Origin: an uncultured Clostridia bacterium
GTDB taxonomy: Bacteria; Bacillota; Clostridia; Christensenellales; Aristaeellaceae
NCBI GenBank assembly: GCA_934621505.1
Contig: CAKTUU010000001.1
Span: 186,001-250,000, forward strand
DNA: 64,000 nt
Direction: 5' to 3'
Shown: positions 8,391-16,294 of the stretch, one piece after another
Layout: each line of letters starts with the position of its first letter
Position numbering within the stretch: the stretch's first letter is position 1
The notes under the pieces: generated by a model
Seen by the model: the letters and a program-made list of their open reading frames with translations, nothing else
Told to the model about the DNA's origin: nothing
The model's database searches: none
Made by a program: the position numbers and the translations under genes

Positions 8391-9278
8391 TCATTGGCGG
8401 GTGGCCTGCCTGAGCAGGCGTTCCAGGTCTTGTTGGGTAAAGCGTTCCGTCTTTTTGCAGAAGTGGCAGGTCAGTTCGGCCCCTTCCTGCTCGTCCTGAA
8501 TCATCCGGGTCAGTTCGTCCCGGCCCAGGGCAATCAGGCTTTTTTCCATGCGCTCCCGGGAACAGGGGCAGCGGTACTGCCAGTCCTGGGTTTCCAGCAC
8601 AACGGGCTTCAGGCCGTCAAACCATTTTTCCATCAGGGCGGTCATGGAGTCGTAGCACAATTCCCGGCTGATATCCGCCATCAGGGGGCTGCGCAGCTCC
8701 AGTTCGCTGATGATTTCGTCCGGGCAGCCGGGCATGGGCTGCAGCAGCACGCCCCCGGCGGACAGCACCACATCGCCGTTTACCAGCACGCCCAGACTTT
8801 GCAGGGTGGGCTTTTGCTCGCTTTGCACATAATAGGCGGCAAAGTCCTCGGCAATTTCGCCGCTGAGCAAGGCCGTCTGGCCCACATAGGGGCTTTTCAT
8901 GCCCAGGTCGCGCACCACGCTCATGCGGCCGTCGCTGCCCACCGCCATACCCACGGCCAGCTTGCCGTCCGGGCGCAGGGGAAGCTGCACGTTGGGCACG
9001 TCCACGCAGCCGCGAACGCTTTGCTTATCCGCAACGCACACAATGCGGCCAATGGGACCGCCCCCGTCGATGGTAACGGTTACGCTGGCCTCGTCGCCCT
9101 TCAGCATCGCCCCCATCATGGAGGTGCCCATCAGGGCGCGGCCCAGGGCGGCGGTTGCCACTGGGCTGGTGTTGTGGATGGCAGCGGCGGTGGCGACGGT
9201 GGTTGTACCGGTCATCAACAGGCCGCGCACCATGCCGTCCATCAGGGTAATATGCAGCATCTGATCCTTGTTGTTCAT
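8391..9278 (-). CDS. hslO: Redox-regulated chaperone Hsp33
   Basis: 295 residues, the usual Hsp33 length. The N-terminal domain starts with HITLMDGMVRGLLM and has GRALMGTSMM. The C-terminal zinc centre is complete, with CPC (CxC) and CHFC (CxxC). In the family these cysteines bind zinc when reduced and form disulfides under oxidative stress, switching on holdase activity. Start chosen by GAGAGGAAG upstream; the ATG overlaps the stop of the methyltransferase gene by 4 bp (ATGA), indicating coupling. Confidence 0.95.
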   Translation of the reverse strand: MNNKDQMLHITLMDGMVRGLLMTGTTTVATAAAIHNTSPVATAALGRALMGTSMMGAMLKGDEASVTVTIDGGGPIGRIVCVADKQSVRGCVDVPNVQLPLRPDGKLAVGMAVGSDGRMSVVRDLGMKSPYVGQTALLSGEIAEDFAAYYVQSEQKPTLQSLGVLVNGDVVLSAGGVLLQPMPGCPDEIISELELRSPLMADISRELCYDSMTALMEKWFDGLKPVVLETQDWQYRCPCSRERMEKSLIALGRDELTRMIQDEQEGAELTCHFCKKTERFTQQDLERLLRQATRQ

Positions 9279-10045
9279 AGATTTTCTTCCTCTCCGGCAG
9301 GGTTTACGGGTTTGCGGGCGGCCAGGAACCAGCGCAGCTCCTGGGGACCGGGGGACGTGAGCTTTTTATCGGCAAACAGGCGCACATCCTCAAAGCCCAC
9401 GGCGTGCAGCGCGTCCGTCAGGCTCTGGGCGCTGTGGGCGTACTGGCGCTGATGCTCGCCAATGCGCAGGTAGGTTTCGTCCTGCTGACGCACAAAAATG
9501 GCCAGGTTCAGCTCCACATAGCGGTGGGCCGGATGCCAGCGGTTTTGCCACAGGTAGGCGATTTCCGGGGTCTCATCCCCGATGAAATGATCCCCCAGCA
9601 CGTTTTCCAGCTTCCAGGGTGTGCTTAAATCCATCAGGAACGCGCCGCCCTCCCGAACGGTGCGGAAGGCCGCCGCGAAGAAGGTGATCAGTTCGGCGTC
9701 GTCCTTCAGGTAATTGACGCCGTCGTTGGTACACAGCACCGCGTCCATGGGGCGGTGCAGGTGCAGGGTGCGCATATCCTGCCGCACGAAGGGAATCATG
9801 GCCCCGCTTTTGCGCGCCTTTTGGGACGCCTCAAACAGCATGTCCGGCGAAATATCCACCCCGGTCATCTGGTAGCCCAGACGGCTTAACTCAATGGTGA
9901 TGGAGCCGGTGCCGCAGGCGCATTCGCACACCTTGCCCCGGTCCAGCCCGTATTGCTGCATCAGGGTGTGGTAAAACCGCGCCCAGCCGGTATAGTCCAC
10001 ATCCGCCATCAGGCGGTCATAGACGGACGCAAAGGCTGTATACAT
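9275..10045 (-). CDS. Class I SAM-dependent methyltransferase
   Basis: 256 residues. The SAM-binding motif I is CECACGTGSITIEL (VLExGxGTG type) near residues 39-52, followed by MTGVDISPDML (motif II acidic residue D) and VLCTNDGVNYL (motif IV region). This matches the small-molecule methyltransferase fold often annotated next to genes such as hslO; the substrate is not evident. AAAGGAG upstream overlaps the stop codon of the spore-protein gene, 18 bp away, so the spore-protein transcript may extend into this operon. Confidence 0.85.
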   Translation of the reverse strand: MYTAFASVYDRLMADVDYTGWARFYHTLMQQYGLDRGKVCECACGTGSITIELSRLGYQMTGVDISPDMLFEASQKARKSGAMIPFVRQDMRTLHLHRPMDAVLCTNDGVNYLKDDAELITFFAAAFRTVREGGAFLMDLSTPWKLENVLGDHFIGDETPEIAYLWQNRWHPAHRYVELNLAIFVRQQDETYLRIGEHQRQYAHSAQSLTDALHAVGFEDVRLFADKKLTSPGPQELRWFLAARKPVNPAGEEENL

Positions 10046-10063
10046 GTGAATCGTTCGCTCCTT

Positions 10064-10255
10064 TTAGGGCTTGTACCGGCTCATTCTGCCGCCGATACGG
10101 CCTGTTTCCTTGGCGCTGAGGCCTGCCCAGCCCACCTGCCGCACCTTGTCCAGCAGGCCCAGCTCCCGGGCAATTTCATACTTTTTTCGCTCCTGACGGG
10201 TCAGGGCTGCAAAGGCGGCCCGCCGGGCCGCGCCGGTAATCATGGTCTGTTTCAT
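10064..10255 (-). CDS. Small acid-soluble spore protein, alpha/beta type
   Basis: 63 residues from ATG 10255, which is preceded by AAAGGGG; an in-frame upstream TTG is a weaker start. The central KKYEIARELGLLDKV and AKETGRIGGRM segments match the two conserved blocks of alpha/beta SASPs: the germination-protease cleavage region (EIA) and the G-rich DNA-binding helix. These proteins coat and protect DNA in the dormant spore and are degraded on germination. It is shorter at the C-terminus than many family members. This is the clearest single sign that the organism forms endospores. Confidence 0.85.
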   Translation of the reverse strand: MKQTMITGAARRAAFAALTRQERKKYEIARELGLLDKVRQVGWAGLSAKETGRIGGRMSRYKP

Positions 10256-10313
10256 GTTTGGAACCAACCCCTTTCAGCCCTAGGTTGGTTCGTTTGCCGG
10301 AAGCTCATGCGCG

Positions 10314-11288
10314 TTACGCGCCGGGCTGATCGGAATCGTCGTCCTCGTCCACATACAGGCCCCGGTTGACCACCGCGCCCTCGATGTTGGGGTTCAGGTA
10401 CCTGTCAAATACGGCGTTGGAATAGCTGGCCCCCACAAAGCGGCTGAGGGCGAAGCCAATCAGGATGTAATAAGCGCCGTAAACCATCATGGCGTACTGG
10501 GCGTAGGGGGTGTAGTAGGCCACCAGCAGGCACACGACCGCGGGCAGAATGGACAGCAGCTTCAGTCCCACCGTCTGGGGCAGGCGGCTGATGGTCATAA
10601 TCAGGCTGTTGCGCACCAGCTGGCCGTACCTGAGCCGGTAGGTAACCATTTGGGGGTACATGTACAGCAGCGCGCACAGCCACAACACGCCCGCCACCAT
10701 CGCCACGCACTGGGGAATGAGAAACACCCAGCTGCGCTGGGCCATGTCGCCGTAAAACACGTTGCATACATACAGCAGCAGGGGCACAAGGCCGGTAATC
10801 ACGCTGGTAAGCAGGCCCTGCTTCCAGTTGGCCTTCACCGCATCCATAAAATCGGAAAAAATAAAGGCGTGTTCGTCCCGAGACCAGTTGCGGGTTACAT
10901 AGGCCAGCCCGGCGGTAAAGGGGCCGGTAATGGCGATGGCGGGCACCAGCAGCACCAGGGTTTGCATGGCCAGCGCCCCAAACACCCCGGTAAACTGGGC
11001 CAGCTGCTCTGCACCCGCAGCCTCGGCCAGCTCGCCCGCGGCCATCTGGGACTGAATATCCGCCATGCTGGCCATGGCGGAATAGGCCATCAGCAGGCCC
11101 CGGCCAATGATAATGATGGCGGGCAGCCAGGCAATGGCGTACATCAGGTTCAGGCGGCACAGCGCGCCAAAGCGAACCTTCAGCATTTCCCAAAACAGCT
11201 GCCAGCGGGTCTGGGGCAAATCTTCCTTGGTAAAGTCGCCCTGACCGCTTTTGCCGTAATAAAAACGGTTCATGAGTTTTCCAAACAT
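10314..11288 (-). CDS. DUF624/YesL-like multi-pass membrane protein
   Basis: 324 residues from ATG 11288, where AGGAGG sits 7 bp upstream. The N-terminus (MFGKLMNRFYYGKSG) and the early helix after a WEMLKVRF segment, followed by five more hydrophobic segments, resemble the YesL/DUF624 family of Firmicutes membrane proteins, often near sugar-uptake genes. Here it stands alone with its own promoter. No solute-binding or channel motif can be identified, and the function is unknown. Confidence 0.65.
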   Translation of the reverse strand: MFGKLMNRFYYGKSGQGDFTKEDLPQTRWQLFWEMLKVRFGALCRLNLMYAIAWLPAIIIIGRGLLMAYSAMASMADIQSQMAAGELAEAAGAEQLAQFTGVFGALAMQTLVLLVPAIAITGPFTAGLAYVTRNWSRDEHAFIFSDFMDAVKANWKQGLLTSVITGLVPLLLYVCNVFYGDMAQRSWVFLIPQCVAMVAGVLWLCALLYMYPQMVTYRLRYGQLVRNSLIMTISRLPQTVGLKLLSILPAVVCLLVAYYTPYAQYAMMVYGAYYILIGFALSRFVGASYSNAVFDRYLNPNIEGAVVNRGLYVDEDDDSDQPGA

Positions 11289-11324
11289 GGCGGGGCCTCC
11301 TATCGGCACAAAAATACAGTCTGT

Positions 11325-11333
11325 ATTATAGCA
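11325..11333 (-). promoter_or_regulatory. Extended -10 promoter for the YesL-like gene
   Basis: On the minus strand TGCTATAAT, an extended -10, lies 37 bp before the start codon. No good -35 box is visible. Confidence 0.55.
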
Positions 11334-11403
11334 CACTCACCGCTAAAACGCTACCGGCAGACCCGGCGTGGGAGCGCTGTTTACAGTTTGATCAAAGTTT
11401 GCG

Positions 11404-11432
11404 TTGCATTTATCCCATAAGTATCGTATGAT
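11404..11432 (+). promoter_or_regulatory. Sigma-A-type promoter for the HAD gene
   Basis: TTGCAT, 17 bp, TATGAT, placed 27 bp before the start codon at 11459. Confidence 0.7.
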
Positions 11433-11458
11433 GCAGGGGAAGAAAGCGGGGATGAGGG

Positions 11459-12262
11459 ATGAACGATATGCGCGCCGCTATGCGGCGGAAGAAGCTGTTT
11501 CTGCTGGATATGGACGGCACCCTGTACCTGGGCGACCGGGTTTTTGACCACTGCCTGGATTTTTTGCGGGCCATTCGCCGCCAGGGCGGGCGGTATTTAT
11601 ACCTGACCAACAATTCCTCCAAATCGGTAGACAAATATGTGAAAAAAATGGAGCGGCTGCACATTCCTGCCGCCGCGGAGGATTTTTTTACCTCCACCGA
11701 CGCGGCCTGCGCCTATCTGCGGGAGCATTACCACGGCCGCAAAATTTACGCTCTGGGCACGGCCAGCTTCCGCCAGCAGCTGCAAGGGGCGGGCTTTCCC
11801 GTTACGGACCGGCTGGAGGACGACGTGGACTGCCTGCTGATGGGCTTTGACACGGAGCTGACCTTTCAAAAGCTGGAGGACGCGTGCATTCTGCTGGGCA
11901 GAGGGGTGGAATACCTGGCCACCAACCCGGACTGGGTATGTCCCACGGAATACGGCTATGTGCCGGATTGCGGGTCCATCAGCCAGATTTTGTGCAACGC
12001 TACCGGCCGCAAGCCGTTTTTTATCGGCAAGCCGGAGCCTGCCATCGCCCGTCTGGCCATGGAAAAGCTGGGCTGCCCGCCCGCGGATACCGTGCTGATC
12101 GGCGACCGCATCTATACCGACATTGCCTGCGGCGTAAACGCGGGGATTGACACGGTGCTGGTTTTCAGCGGCGAAACCACCCGGCAGGATTGGGCCAAAA
12201 GTGAGATAAAGCCCACCTATACCTGTCAGGACATTGGGGAAATTTATCAAATGCTTCAATAA
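11459..12262 (+). CDS. HAD superfamily IIA phosphatase (NagD-like)
   Basis: 267 residues. Motif I is LLDMDGTLYLG (nucleophile Asp), motif II is LTNNSSK, and motif III/IV is LIGDRIYTDIACG with the acidic pair. The cap between motifs II and III is of the subclass IIA type, as in NagD and p-nitrophenyl phosphatases. Such enzymes dephosphorylate sugar phosphates or nucleotides; the substrate is open. The start at 11459 could instead be the internal Met at residue 8, which would still keep motif I. It has its own promoter and converges with the YtvI-like gene. Confidence 0.9.
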   Translation: MNDMRAAMRRKKLFLLDMDGTLYLGDRVFDHCLDFLRAIRRQGGRYLYLTNNSSKSVDKYVKKMERLHIPAAAEDFFTSTDAACAYLREHYHGRKIYALGTASFRQQLQGAGFPVTDRLEDDVDCLLMGFDTELTFQKLEDACILLGRGVEYLATNPDWVCPTEYGYVPDCGSISQILCNATGRKPFFIGKPEPAIARLAMEKLGCPPADTVLIGDRIYTDIACGVNAGIDTVLVFSGETTRQDWAKSEIKPTYTCQDIGEIYQMLQ

Positions 12263-12267
12263 AAAAC

Positions 12268-12295
12268 AAAGCCCGGCTAGTTCAGCGAGCCGGGC
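12268..12295 (-). terminator. Hairpin, first copy; minus-strand terminator
   Basis: GCCCGGCT/AGCCGGGC stem. On the minus strand it is followed by TTTGTTTTTTATT, a good U-tract, so it would stop transcripts from the YtvI-like gene about 220 bp past its stop codon. A 28-bp identical copy lies at 12508-12535. Confidence 0.75.
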
Positions 12296-12535
12296 GTTCA
12301 GACTGTCGGAAAACCCCTGGGAGGCATCGGAGGGCCGCAGCCCTCCGATTTTGGTTCCGAAACCGGCGGCGTGTACGTCGGTTTCGGCTGCCTTGCGCAG
12401 CAAGGCTTTCCTTACGCTCTTTGCCGCCCGGCGAGCCGCAGGCGAGTAGGCAAAGAGCGCTTCCCGTCAGAAAAGATCGCCCTCAGGCGAGCTTTTTTGA
12501 CGGCCTGAAAGCCCGGCTAGTTCAGCGAGCCGGGC
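12268..12535 (-). repeat. F1-related element, copy B: hairpin cassette between two identical terminator hairpins
   Basis: The 28-bp hairpin at 12268-12295 is repeated exactly at 12508-12535. The 212 bp between them are almost entirely stem-loops: 12327-12348, 12357-12387, 12389-12405, 12414-12457, and a long palindrome at about 12465-12503 with a T-tract. The left end CAGACTGTCGGAAAACCCCT is the reverse complement of the right ends of F1 copies C and D. The copy is therefore inverted, and its interior has been replaced. Confidence 0.75.
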
Positions 12536-12540
12536 TTTGC
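12508..12540 (+). terminator. Hairpin, second copy, overlapping the ytvI-like stop codon
   Basis: Same 28-bp sequence as 12268-12295. It contains the last six codons and stop of the minus-strand gene. On the plus strand it is followed by TTTGCCGTTT, a weak tail. Confidence 0.5.
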
Positions 12541-13617
12541 CGTTTCGTCCACCGTTAAGACCACCTTGGCCACATTCAGCACAATCGGCCCGGCGATCAG
12601 CCCCAGAATGCCTGTCAGCCGGTAGCCCGCGAACATGGACATCATGGCGGCCAGCGGGTGCAGTCCCAGATGCTGGCCCACAATGCGCGGCTCCAGCACC
12701 TGGCGAATCAGCACCGATCCCCCGTACAGGCAGGCGGTAAGGATGCCGGTTGCCGTGTCGCCGGTCCAAAAGGAAAGCAGACTCCACGGAATCAAAAACA
12801 GCCCCGCGCCTACCACCGGCAGCGCGTCTGCAAGACCGATCAGCAACGCCGCGGCCACCCCGGACCATCCCCGAAAAATCAGCAGAAAAATCGTCAGAAA
12901 CAGCGTAATCCACAGGGAAACTACCAGCTGACTGCGAATTTGCCCCGCTACCGCCTTGCCCAACCGGCGGCGCAGCAGCCGTCCCCGGTCCCAAAGGCCG
13001 TTGGGCAGGTTTCGGGCAAAAAAGCCGCTGACCCGCGCCCGGTCGGCGCACAGATAATAGGTACTCATCACCGTCAGCGTCAGGCTCAGCAGCACATAGG
13101 GAATGGACGCGGCGGTGCTGAAGGCCCCGCTGGTCAGCCAGGCGGACAGGCTGCCCGCCAGCTTGACGGCGCTTTGTCCCAGGCTGGACAGGGCGTTTTC
13201 CAGCAACGCGGGCAGATAGGCGGGCAGAATGTCCCGGTAGCGCTGATACAGCGATTCCACCGCGGGAATGGCGGTATCGTTGATCCAGGTAAAAAGCTGA
13301 GGCAGCGCTTTGGCAAGCACGGTCAGCTGACGGCCGGTCATTACCACCAAAACCGTAACGGCGGCCAACACAGCCGCCGTCAGCAGCAGGGTGCCCAGCG
13401 CCGCCGACAGGCCGCGCCGCAGCCGTCCCCTGGCCAGCAGGCGCACAAAGGGCTCCAGCATACGGGCCAGCAGCAGGGCCAGCGCGAAGGGCCACACATA
13501 GGGCAAAAGCACCAGCGCCAAAGCCAGCAGTCCAAAGGTGACAACCAGCAGCGCCAGCCGCCGGGGCAGGTCATTCAGCCTCCGGTTCCAGGCCAGCAGA
13601 CGGGCCTTGCGTGTCAT
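12517..13617 (-). CDS. ytvI: AI-2E-family permease, YtvI-like (sporulation integral membrane protein)
   Basis: 366 residues with about seven to eight membrane helices. The family signature near the C-terminus, RQVLEPRIVGQHLGLHPL, and the paired helices at the start (LLPYVWPFALALLLARMLEP) match the AI-2E transporter family, subgroup YtvI, which is expressed during sporulation in Bacillus. Its role is undefined. I start it at ATG 13617 (GAGAGGAA upstream), which overlaps the tag gene by 47 bp; a start further upstream is less likely. The last codons and stop lie inside a duplicated terminator hairpin. The symbol is tentative. Confidence 0.75.
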   Translation of the reverse strand: MTRKARLLAWNRRLNDLPRRLALLVVTFGLLALALVLLPYVWPFALALLLARMLEPFVRLLARGRLRRGLSAALGTLLLTAAVLAAVTVLVVMTGRQLTVLAKALPQLFTWINDTAIPAVESLYQRYRDILPAYLPALLENALSSLGQSAVKLAGSLSAWLTSGAFSTAASIPYVLLSLTLTVMSTYYLCADRARVSGFFARNLPNGLWDRGRLLRRRLGKAVAGQIRSQLVVSLWITLFLTIFLLIFRGWSGVAAALLIGLADALPVVGAGLFLIPWSLLSFWTGDTATGILTACLYGGSVLIRQVLEPRIVGQHLGLHPLAAMMSMFAGYRLTGILGLIAGPIVLNVAKVVLTVDETAKPGSLN

Positions 13618-14185
13618 GGGCGTTCCTCTCCCCCGCCGGACAGGCAAGGAAGCAGCCCGGCTCATGATCATTGACCACGCCCACGGCCTGCAGGAAGCTG
13701 TACACCGTTACCGACCCCATATACCCCATGCCCCTGCGGCGCAGGTCCCTGGACAGAGCGTCGCTGACAGGGGAGGTGGTCAGGTGCTGACCAGCCGGCG
13801 TAACCACCGGACGGCCGTTGGGGGTAAAGCTGTACAGGTAGGCGGCAAAGCTGCCCCATTCCCGCTGGATGTCCAGAAAAACCCGGGCGTTGCGAATGGC
13901 GGCCTCGATTTTTCGGCGGCAGCGGATAATGCCCGGGTCTTGCATAAGCGCGTCTACCTTATCCTGCCCATAGGCGGCGATTTGATGCGCGTCAAAGCCG
14001 TCAAAGGCGCGGGAAAACGCGTCCTTTTTGCTCCACACCACCTGCCAGGACAGCCCGGCCTGAAACCCTTCCAACAGCAGCATCTGGTACAGCTTCTGGT
14101 CGTCCCGGGTGGGGCGGCCCCATTCGTTATCGTGGTAAGAGATCATCAAGTCGCCCTTTGCCCAGGCGCAGCGGGTCAAACCCAT
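13571..14185 (-). CDS. tag: DNA-3-methyladenine glycosylase I
   Basis: 204 residues from ATG 14185 (AGGAGG 6 bp upstream). Tag motifs are in order: TRCAWAKGD with zinc ligand Cys6, YHDNEWGRP with His19, SGLSW-type QAGLSWQVVWSKKDAF, FDAHQIAAYG, and NDHEPGCF carrying the last His/Cys zinc ligands. The enzyme removes 3-methyladenine from alkylated DNA. It has about 25 residues after the final zinc ligands, longer than usual, and this tail overlaps the start of the permease gene. A minus-strand terminator separates it from the TPM gene upstream. Confidence 0.93.
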   Translation of the reverse strand: MGLTRCAWAKGDLMISYHDNEWGRPTRDDQKLYQMLLLEGFQAGLSWQVVWSKKDAFSRAFDGFDAHQIAAYGQDKVDALMQDPGIIRCRRKIEAAIRNARVFLDIQREWGSFAAYLYSFTPNGRPVVTPAGQHLTTSPVSDALSRDLRRRGMGYMGSVTVYSFLQAVGVVNDHEPGCFLACPAGERNAHDTQGPSAGLEPEAE

Positions 14186-14197
14186 AACAATACCTCC

Positions 14198-14232
14198 TGA
14201 AAAAAAGGCTGTGCGTTGGTTCGCACAGCCCC
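14198..14232 (-). terminator. Intrinsic terminator after the TPM gene
   Basis: Minus strand: GGCTGTGCG/CGCACAGCC stem followed by six or more T, 9 bp past the TPM gene stop and just before the tag ribosome binding site. Confidence 0.85.
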
Positions 14233-14240
14233 GGATAGAA

Positions 14241-15080
14241 TTAAAAATGTCCGCCGCCGCCCCCATGGCTGGTGCCGCTGCTGCTGGTATGCACGCCGCT
14301 GCCGCCGGAGGAGCCGCCAAAGCTGCCGCCGCCCCGGCTTTCCGGCGGGTCGGGCTTGCGCACCCGGGTGGTGGTGGTATTGATATACTGGTCCACCCGG
14401 TTGGTAATCTCCACGCTGGAATGGCCGCGGAAGTCGTATTCATAGGTGCTGCCCTTCAGCAGGTAGCCGTGCTGAACGCTTTTCATAAAGATCAGCGCCG
14501 CCGCCAGCCCAATCACCGCCGCGAGGGCCAACTCGCCGCCGGTCAGGGCCTTGTGCCGGGCGGTCAGCTGCTGACCGGTCACGATGTCGTAGCGGTACTG
14601 CCCCTCGGGGATGCCCGCCTTGACGTAGTCCTGCACCAGGTCGATCATATACTCCGCCGCCCCGGCGTAATCGCCCCGGGTCAGGTAGGGTTGACAGGTA
14701 TTGATGGCCTCCTCAATCCGCTCGTCGGTCATGTAATCCTGCATTTTGCCGGTGGTGGACAGGTAGTGATACCGATCGGCCATGTCGATATAGTATAAAA
14801 TTCCGCTGTTTTCCTCATCCAGTCCGTAGCCGCCCCGCTCGTAAATGCCGTCGGCCACTTCCACGGCGCTGCCTTCGTGGCTTTCGCTGGAGGTCAGCAG
14901 CACAAAATCCATATTGGTTTTCTTCTGGAACGTCTCAATCTTCTGGTTCAGGGCTTCTTCCTCGCTGGAGGTGAACAGGTTGGCCCGGTCCAGAATGCGG
15001 GGCCTGCCGTCGGCCAGCGCCAGGGCGCAGCCAAGCAGCAGCGTCAGGGCGCACAGCAGGGCAATCCATTGCTTTTTCAT
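14241..15080 (-). CDS. TPM-domain membrane protein with Gly/Ser-rich tail
   Basis: 279 residues. A signal peptide (MKKQWIALLCALTLLLG...ALA) is followed by a TPM domain at about 27-160, with the typical opening ILDRANLFTSSEEEALNQKI and LLTSSE. A membrane helix lies at about 186-205. The tail is rich in Gly, Ser and His and ends GTSHGGGGGHF. TPM proteins act in photosystem repair in plants; in bacteria the role is unclear, possibly a phosphatase or envelope protein. It follows the zinc-ribbon gene by 18 bp, and the pair forms one transcription unit ending at the terminator near 14200. Confidence 0.85.
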   Translation of the reverse strand: MKKQWIALLCALTLLLGCALALADGRPRILDRANLFTSSEEEALNQKIETFQKKTNMDFVLLTSSESHEGSAVEVADGIYERGGYGLDEENSGILYYIDMADRYHYLSTTGKMQDYMTDERIEEAINTCQPYLTRGDYAGAAEYMIDLVQDYVKAGIPEGQYRYDIVTGQQLTARHKALTGGELALAAVIGLAAALIFMKSVQHGYLLKGSTYEYDFRGHSSVEITNRVDQYINTTTTRVRKPDPPESRGGGSFGGSSGGSGVHTSSSGTSHGGGGGHF

Positions 15081-15098
15081 CCGTCGCGTCCCCCTTTC

Positions 15099-16151
15099 TT
15101 AAAACAGGAAGTAGCCCAGCAGACAGCACAGGGCGAACACAACGCCGCCTACCAGCAGGGCGGTGCGGCGCAGCTTGCGCTTGTCAATGGGCAGCTTGCC
15201 GCATACCTCGCCGGTGCAGCCGTTCATGGCGTAGTAGTAGGGTTCGTCCGGCTTTTGCTTGTTGGGGTAGGTCAGCACCCAGGTGGGCAGCAGCACATAG
15301 TCGGTCTGCATATCCCGCACCTGGCTGGAGGGGGTTACGTTTACCGTCTGGTATGCAATGCTGTCCTGCAGCATGGGCTGCACATAGTCCGCCACTTCTT
15401 TTTCCACATCCGGGCGGATGGAGGCGGCGTCAATGTCCCGCCGCTCCGCCAGGAAGCCGGACAGGTACGCGCCGGAGAAGGGCTTGGCGTCCTCCAGCGG
15501 GAAGGGGTGAATGCCGTCGGACAGCTTGCGGTTGGCATTGCTGAGCGCCGGGCGCATGATATCCCGGAAGGTAAAACGGCCGTCCCGGCGCACATGGTAG
15601 TGCTCGGTGGTGGTGATCACATATTTGCCGGAGTCCATGACATGGCTGTTGGACGCTTCGCCCTCCACGCTGCCGTCCAGGTCGCACCGGGCCACAAAGT
15701 GGGGATAGTACACGCCGCTCATGGTTTCCACCTGGCTTTGCTGGAAGAAGGCCCGAGGAATATATTTTTTGGTTTTGGCCCAATCCAGGAAGGTCTGCAC
15801 GGCCTTCTGCTTGTCAATGGTAAAGGGCAGCACCCTGTCCGGCCGCATATCGGCGGTCAGCTTGCCCTGCAGCACCACGGGGCTGTGGCAGTAATAGCAC
15901 TGGGTAGCCACGGTGGTTTCGTCGGTGACAATTTCACTGCCGCAGCTGGGGCAGCGGTACACCACCTGGGAGCCGTCTGGGGTCGTTTCGGGCTTTTCCT
16001 GCTGCGCCTGCTGGTGAAACGCTTCATCCTTGGCCAGCAATTCCCCTTCGGCAAAGCTGGAGGAGCAGAAGGGGCACTTCCACAGCTGGCTTTCCGGGTC
16101 AAAGGTCAGGTACGCGCCGCAGCTGGGGCATTTGAATGTGGCGCCAGCCAT
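15099..16151 (-). CDS. Double zinc-ribbon, C-terminally membrane-anchored protein
   Basis: 350 residues from ATG 16151 (AAAGAGGTGG upstream); the longer frame would run over the promoter. Two zinc ribbons: CPSCGAY with CPFCSSS in the first 40 residues, then CPSCGSE with CYYCHSP. A long central domain of mixed structure follows, and a single membrane helix (LLVGGVVFALCCLLGYFLF) ends the protein. It resembles proteins annotated as TFIIB-type zinc ribbon-containing, often found beside TPM genes as here. The pairing suggests a shared envelope function. Confidence 0.8.
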   Translation of the reverse strand: MAGATFKCPSCGAYLTFDPESQLWKCPFCSSSFAEGELLAKDEAFHQQAQQEKPETTPDGSQVVYRCPSCGSEIVTDETTVATQCYYCHSPVVLQGKLTADMRPDRVLPFTIDKQKAVQTFLDWAKTKKYIPRAFFQQSQVETMSGVYYPHFVARCDLDGSVEGEASNSHVMDSGKYVITTTEHYHVRRDGRFTFRDIMRPALSNANRKLSDGIHPFPLEDAKPFSGAYLSGFLAERRDIDAASIRPDVEKEVADYVQPMLQDSIAYQTVNVTPSSQVRDMQTDYVLLPTWVLTYPNKQKPDEPYYYAMNGCTGEVCGKLPIDKRKLRRTALLVGGVVFALCCLLGYFLF

Positions 16152-16191
16152 CCAATCCACCTCTTTCAAAATTATAGTGGGATAAGTGCGT

Positions 16192-16220
16192 CCATTATAG
16201 CATGAACGGGGCAAAAACAC
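16192..16220 (-). promoter_or_regulatory. Promoter for the zinc-ribbon/TPM operon
   Basis: Minus strand: TTGTGT, 17 bp, TATAAT. The -10 is perfect and the -35 weak. It is back to back with the promoter at 16233. Confidence 0.6.
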
Positions 16221-16232
16221 AAATGCTAGGGT

Positions 16233-16260
16233 TTGACAGCCTTACAAAATTCCTTATAAT
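16233..16260 (+). promoter_or_regulatory. Strong sigma-A-type promoter for the acyltransferase gene
   Basis: TTGACA, 16 bp, TATAAT, both boxes consensus, 35 bp before the start codon at 16295. Confidence 0.85.
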
Positions 16261-16294
16261 AAGGGTTATATTGTAATCATAGGAGGACTCCTTT

